NCBI RefSeq assembly: GCF_037975245.1 | Contig: NC_092569.1 | Span: forward strand, 6,072,501-6,136,500 | Reading direction: 5' to 3' | DNA length: 64,000 bases | DNA from: Apostichopus japonicus | Taxonomy: Eukaryota > Echinodermata > Holothuroidea > Aspidochirotida > Stichopodidae | In this document: positions 58,600 to 64,000 of the stretch, one piece after another | Position numbering within the stretch: the stretch's first letter is position 1 | How the letters are laid out: each line of letters starts with the position of its first letter | Position numbers and translations under genes: made by a program | Notes under the pieces: generated by a model | Database searches by the model: none | What the model saw: only the letters and a program-made list of their open reading frames with translations | What the model was told of the DNA's origin: nothing

Positions 58600-58860
58600 C
58601 AGTATCCAACAATGTTTTCCAACAATCGTGAATTTCAGCAGAAACTTTGGTCAAGCTTACTAAAACTGGAAAACTGGTACACAGTGGTAAGCACTTTGGC
58701 CCAAATTGCTTACCAGACTTTTTCGCAAATTTCCAACCCTGGTCACCCTCCACCTTCGGAATCGACCATTCAGCGGCCTCACTGCTCACAATGCCCCCGT
58801 CTAAGGTCACCCTCCTTCCTTCATGTAATTTTCCGTTAGTGTCATTGGGGGGGGGGGCGC
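58600..58860. repeat. Dispersed repeat copy B, ending in a G10 run
   Basis: GGTCACCCTCCACCTTCGGA, then CCATTCAGCGGCCTCACTG and CCGTCTAAGGTCACCCTCC parallel copy A. The frames on both strands are open by chance and lack a known domain. Confidence 0.45.
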
Positions 58861-58869
58861 AGTGCAAGA

Positions 58870-61380
58870 ATGTAACCAGTTAATAGGCTAGGACAGATTG
58901 GTGTGCATATGTTAAGGAGACAGGTAAGTATTGTCGTTGCTAGATATCCAAACCAGTAAGCTTGGGGGGGGGGGGATCCCGTCCTCATCAATGAAGTTAC
59001 ATATACAATTTTTGACATCTTATTGACACTGGCCTCAACTTATCAAGTTAACCTTGAAATTTTTTTCATTTTGAAATTGTTTTGACACAAGATTGATACT
59101 AACATGAAAAAGCTTTCTGGGCCATGAAATGTGGAAAATTGAATCACATGCAGTTTCTTCTTGCTCATTTCTTTTGATTTGATATCAACAATACATGGGG
59201 GGGGGAGGAGGGGGAGGGGGAAAATTCAAGTTTGCTTTTTGATCGTCTTGATTGTTTTGGTCAAATTTCATTCCCTGATGTGTTCTCTCCAAGTACAATG
59301 TTTTGTTAGATAATTAGACCATCTGCAGTATGTAAATATTAACTTGAATTGAAAACCTGAAAGCATAATCAAGCTATAAAGCCAGCAGAGCAATAATTTT
59401 GTAATGTTAAGATTTTCTTTTCAGTGTGAATTATTTATTTATGAACAGAGCAATTATATATTATAATCAATACAACAACTAAAAAAGTATCAGTGGCCGG
59501 GTCAAGGTTTTAAGTTTTAAGAAAGAAAGATAAATTCTCACCAAAATGATCTGAAAAAGCTTTCTTAAAGTGACATACATGTGATATACTGTACAACCAT
59601 ATATGCTGGTGGCTTTAATAAGTTCACACGATTCCAGTCAATATACTGTATACTACATAATTTAAGTTTGTGCACTATCTGCATCTGAAACTGCATCTTG
59701 ATATATCTATTAAGTCAACAGTTACATATCTGTATTCAGATTTATAAATCACTCCATAGTATCCTTTTCTTTTTATCATTTTCCCACCCCTTCTTTCTCT
59801 CCCTTTTTAAATTTTTTTTTTACGGTGACGTTTCATGGTCAGTTTACGTGTACAGCTCATGTAAACTCTTAGATACTGATAAAAAATTGTTAAGTTTTAA
59901 TCAAACGTAAGTTTCATGTCAACTGCTTGAAAAAGAAAGAAAAAGAAAAGGTGTGTTGCTAATATCTGATTGCATATTGGTCCATTCATTTGATTAAGTA
60001 TGGCTGCCATGGCAACCAACAACTCATCCAAAAGCCTGCTTTGATATTTGGGATTACTGCAGTCTCTCTCTCATCATTACTTTGCATGCCATCGTTGGCA
60101 ATGGATCCAGGAGAGTAAATAGCTCGGTGTTCATTTACAATCCATGTATTCAGTCAAGTACTCGACAAAGTGCATATGTGGTGTCGTTGATGTGTTTGGT
60201 TTCTTATTGGAATATTGGATAACAAACACTTAACACTGGAAGTGCTCTAATAATATTTTTCTGATATGTTGTGTCAGGATTCGATGGAATGCTATAAATC
60301 AGCTCGTTAAATGTAAGTGCTATATCCTTAATCACCTTGTTTTTTCATATTTCAGTGCATAATTGTGAATTTGTAAAAAAAATAGTGAAGAGGAATGCAT
60401 TGTAAAGGAGACGAAATAGCTCAACATTTGTAAAAAGATACAAATTCTTGGCAAACTGAAAAGAAAAGTGATTACAAAATGTCGTAGAAATGAAGTGTGT
60501 GTTTCTTTGAGTAATGTTTAAGTGGAAAATAGGTCTTATCGATATAAGTTCATTGAGGAGTGACCTCATTAATGGAATAATGATAGGAATGTCAGTTGAA
60601 ATCATGTAACATGTAATTTGCTGTGCATCGTAGCATTTAAAAAGAAAAAGAAAGCAATGACATATAAAACCTTTTCACATTTTGCTGTACATCAGTACAC
60701 TGTACAGTATATATTGATTTTCAATAGCCATGATAAATGGAACAACAAAGCCATGTCGTTTCGCTGAAGACATTGAGAAATACTCATAGTAAACCTGCCA
60801 GCTTAGAAATATTTATGTTGAGTGGAATTGCAAGCTGTCACATTACCATACAGAAGATAGAACTATCATGAGTAATACCACAACTAAACTAACATCCTAC
60901 TGTGCATTGACAAAATTTTTAACTACTCATTCAGTGTCCTCCAGTTTACTTCTCTCCTCATTTCCATAACTGCTCCCAACAATTACACAAAGTATCCAGA
61001 GCTTCCTGTAACATACTACAGTGTGTGTGTGATAGTGATATCATTCAGTTATAATGCTATCAAATCCTGCAGAAAAGCAGTTACAAAATCTGCGAGTCTG
61101 TCCCCCACCACCCCTCCCCCCTCTACATAGCATCCCTTTATTAATGGTGATTCATATGAATACATACTTTATAAACACACAAGGTTGTGAAATACTGATG
61201 CATTTTAAATGTTGGCACTTCATTAAAGTTCACATGGTCTGTAAACTACTGTAATTCTGTATAATGGAAACAATATATGCTGTAATTAATATCTGATTAA
61301 TATTTGATACAGTCACTCCATCTACAGTATGCAGTAGACATATTTTTGTATTCTTCTTTGTATTCCAATTATTTTCTGAG
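58870..61380. other. Intergenic, no gene recognised
   Basis: G-rich tracts near 58965 and 59198, otherwise AT-rich. A non-coding first exon of the RP1-like gene may lie here or at 61.9-62.5 kb. One X-box is noted separately. Confidence 0.45.
60003..60016 (+). promoter_or_regulatory. X-box (RFX) site 3
   Basis: GCTGCCATGGCAAC fits RYYNYY-AT-RRNRAC throughout. It lies 2.5 kb upstream of the RP1-like start codon and is the closest of the three. Confidence 0.5.
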
Positions 61381-61383
61381 TTT

Positions 61384-61905
61384 TTGCAGCCTTATTTAGA
61401 GGGTCTTATTGCCTTTGTATTCTACTTTGTGCTCCAATCACGTTGGGATTTACAGCCCCCATTAGAGGGTCTAATATGTTTTGATGTGTTACAGCCCCCA
61501 TTAGAGGGTCTAATATGTTTTGATGTGTTACAGCCCCCATTAGAGGGTCTAATATGTTTTGATGTGTTACAGCCCCCATTAGAGGGTCTAATTGCCTTTG
61601 TATTCTACTTTGTGTTCCAATCATGTTGGGATTTACAGCCCCCATTAGAGGGTCTAATATGTTTTGATGTGTTACAGCCCCCATTAGAGGGTCTAATTGC
61701 CTTTGTATTCTACTTTGTGTTACAATCATGTTGGGATTTACAGCCCCCATTAGAGGGTCTAATATGTTTTGATATGTTACAGCCCCCATTAGAGGGTCTT
61801 ATTGCCTTTGTATTCTACTTTGTGTTACAATCATATTCTGATTTTTGTCAGTCCCCAGTAGAAGAATGTCTTATTGCCTTTGCATTCTACTTTGCTGCCC
61901 AATAA
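61384..61905 (+). repeat. Minisatellite with short and long units (39 bp and about 80 bp)
   Basis: The core CAGCCCCCATTAGAGGGTCT recurs about nine times. It is followed either by AATATGTTTTGATGTGTTA (39-bp unit) or by ATTGCCTTTGTATTCTACTT and TGTTCCAATCATGTTGGGA (long unit). The order short-short-short-long is partly repeated. It is open in one frame on each strand by virtue of unit length, not as a gene. Confidence 0.9.
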
Positions 61906-61919
61906 AGGATCTTATTGCC

Positions 61920-62545
61920 CTAGGTATTTTTGTACTAACTGAACTCTAAAATAAGAAATGAACAGAAAAAATTGTAATCAAGTTCTCCTGACAAACAATG
62001 TGTATATGAGTGAAAGACTGCTGGTGTTTTTGGACTTATATTGGCTACTAGTTTTCCATGAATAATTTACGTGCATGAATTCTTGACTTTAAGCTCTATA
62101 TTAATGTTCTCTGTTTTATTTTCTCCTTTGCAGTGTTTGCAATTAATAGGTCATTCAAATGGAGGTCGCATGTCATCGATTGAAAGCAACAGGTAGATGG
62201 ATGACTTTGTAAATTTGTGTCTTCAAATACAATATTCACCTCTGATGTCTGGGAAGAAAGAGCAAGAGGAGGATACAGAATAGTTAGAGATTATGAGAGC
62301 AATGTGTTATCATTGGTTGCAGTGGAAAACATATCTCGTTGATATGGAAGCGTGCATTATCAAATAGACACTAAAAGAACTATTTATAGCAACCGTCTCC
62401 ATTTTAGTTGAATCAGCCGAGAGCATTTGATTCCAGGATCTGGTCGCAGTATTTAGTCTGATTTAGTCTGTCTGTGCGTGTACAACTCATCGAAGAACAA
62501 CTTAACAAATGATTCATTGAGTTGGAAGACAAAGACAGCATCATC
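61920..62545 (+). promoter_or_regulatory. 5' leader region of the RP1-like gene
   Basis: Contains possible splice signals of a non-coding first exon: an acceptor-like TTCTCCTTTGCAG near 62122-62134 and a donor-like CAG/GTAGAT near 62191. The bases just before 62546 carry several stops in all frames, as expected of a leader. No TATA box is evident. Confidence 0.35.
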
Positions 62546-64000
62546 ATGAGTTCCCAACCTGTGGGAGAGAACAATAGAAATGGGAGAAACTCGAAAGCAA
62601 AAACAGTCACTTTTTATAAGAGTGGGGATGTTAACTTTGCCGGACTTAGGATGGCCATCACTCAGCGTAACTACAGGAGTTTTGAGACACTGTTGGATGA
62701 GCTCACTAAAAAAGTTGCCTTACCCCAGGGAGCCAGAAGGGTTCACACCCCTGGCGGTATCCATTCCGTGACGAGTGTCGAGGCCCTGGAAGACGGAAAA
62801 TCTTACGTCGTTACATCGTCCAGAAAACTGAAACCTCTTAACCTGGATGAGATTCAGAAACAACGGGTATGGATACCAGCCAAGAAAACTTTGCCGAATG
62901 GAACAGCGTCGAAAAAGGTACCAAATGGTCAGAAGAAACCCGTCAAAGCAAAAACGTCTCCAAAGGAGAGGACGCCACCATCAAGAGACGCTAGGTCGAC
63001 CAAGCTACCACCGACACCAAAGAAAATCATGATCATGAAGAATGGTGATCTGCAGACGAAACACATGATGCTCCTCAACCGTCGAACAGCTCAAAACTTT
63101 GAGGATGTGTTGCAAGATATAAGTGAGATTTTTAAGTTGCCAGTCAAGAAATTATGCACATCAGATGGGACAAAGGTAGAGTACACTTTAAATATAATCC
63201 AAATTAATTTTTTATTACATTTCACTTTGATCACAAAATTACCTTCATAACAGAACTACAAAGAACAGTAGTACTGTTACTTTTTCATAAAAATGCTAAG
63301 ATTTAGCCTAAGCCTAAAACACTTTCATATATATGCACTCTGTGTAGTGTACGGGACACATCAGAATTGTGTCTTATGTTGGGGCTATTGTGTTATCGTT
63401 GGTCATGAATTTGGCATTTTTCATCAGCTATTTTATTACCAGCTAACTTGTGCTCTCGTGTCGTACATTAAGTGCTTTGTCGATCTGTCTTTGAGATATT
63501 TTACAGCGAACTGCAGGACATTAAACAGTGAACGCTACTACTCTTAGCTTAGATTGACACAAACAAGTAGGATCAGTTCAAGCTAAACATATAAGTGTCA
63601 TATTCATGTGCACTCTCAACTTCAAATTGACAATCATCATGATAAAGTAGTGACATGCAACCACTTAGTATACATGTGGCATACAGAAAATAGATGATGC
63701 TGAGACATATATAATGATCTTGATACTGTGGTGTGTATGTCTGATTGTCTAACCTTGACTAAAAAGAGACCAAGTGCTCAAAATAAAACGTAAGAAAGAC
63801 TAGCATTAGGTCAGCAAGGAAGGGGTCAAAGGTTAGTCCACTCCTAAGATTGAACAAACAAGAGGCTCTACTGTTGCTTTTTCCTTACAAGTTCAATTAA
63901 CTTAGTAATGTAGCTGGTCAACATTCTTCTTCTTTTAATTCAGGTTGAGAGTCTTCAAGCAGTATTCAATGGTCCAGAGTTGTTCGTGGCACTATCGGGC
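62546..64000 (+). CDS. RP1: RP1/RP1L1-like doublecortin-domain protein, 5' part (2 exons, truncated by window edge)
   Basis: Microtubule-associated protein. Vertebrate members sit in the photoreceptor axoneme or cilium. Exon 1 coding is 62546-63175 (210 codons) and exon 2 is 63944-64000 (19 codons, open at the edge); donor AAG/GTAGAG, acceptor TTCAG, phase 0. First doublecortin domain: about residues 18-100, with VTFYKSGDVNFAGLRM, GARRVHTPGGIHSV and LEDGKSYV. A basic proline/lysine linker follows (101-157). Second domain: from about 158, with KNGDLQTKHMMLLNRRTAQN, LPVKKLCTSDG and VESLQAVFNG. The FYKSGD and NRRT words resemble RP1/RP1L1 more than DCX, DCLK or DCDC2. The ATG is the first after an in-frame TGA at 62510 and has A at -3. 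The subfamily assignment is from recalled similarity. Confidence 0.85.

Noticed and set aside
59698-60605. Short frames between the dispersed repeat and the RP1-like gene
   Set aside because: AT-rich chance frames with no similarity to RP1 or any domain I know.
61384-61905. 173-codon frame with QPPLEGLI repeats, and the minus-strand GAV repeats
   Set aside because: Minisatellite translation. Unit lengths are near multiples of three, and the frame has no gene context.

Overview
This window is animal nuclear DNA. Its genes are split by GT-AG introns, it is AT-rich and gene-poor, and it is dense in minisatellites and transposons. The element mix (Harbinger, many small hAT elements, a Tx1/L1-like LINE, a Penelope-like fragment, a tRNA-headed SINE), the two host genes and the many TAGGCCTA-like words suggest a marine invertebrate deuterostome such as an echinoderm. 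That assignment is inference from style, not from a marker gene.

Layout. (1) 77-11546, minus strand: the first eight coding exons of a voltage-gated calcium channel alpha-2/delta subunit, from signal peptide to the end of the VWA domain; the rest of the gene lies left of the window. Two of its introns are swollen by a 45-bp minisatellite (4150-5560) and a 36/37-bp minisatellite (6323-9330). (2) 11.5-34.3 kb: no recognisable host gene. It holds a hAT-type MITE with perfect 8-bp target duplication (14410-15011), three head-to-tail copies of a 4.08-kb unit (15611-27814), each with a tRNA-derived SINE, a 20-bp phased AGATATCT array, and a second hAT MITE. (3) 34322-40846: an apparently complete PIF/Harbinger DNA transposon with inverted ends, a CAG target duplication, a five-exon Myb/SANT-like gene on the plus strand and a two-exon DDE transposase on the minus strand. 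A Penelope-like GIY-YIG endonuclease fragment is nested between them. (4) 42.8-49.9 kb: a dead Tx1/L1-like LINE broken by two hAT MITEs and a roughly 3-kb composite insertion carrying eight copies of GGTAACTCACGTTAC. (5) 50.0-62.5 kb: a TTAA-flanked MITE, an 88-bp minisatellite, a hAT-related duplication and long intergenic DNA holding three X-box (RFX-type) sites. (6) 62546-64000, plus strand: the 5' coding part of an RP1/RP1L1-like protein with two doublecortin domains, running off the right edge.

The two host genes are unrelated and divergently oriented, about 51 kb apart. The Harbinger proteins form a functional pair: in known Harbingers the Myb-like protein binds the ends and helps bring the transposase to them. 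The three X-boxes upstream of the RP1-like gene fit a ciliary or photoreceptor role, but distance makes the link tentative. No CRISPR array, rRNA or functional tRNA gene was seen.
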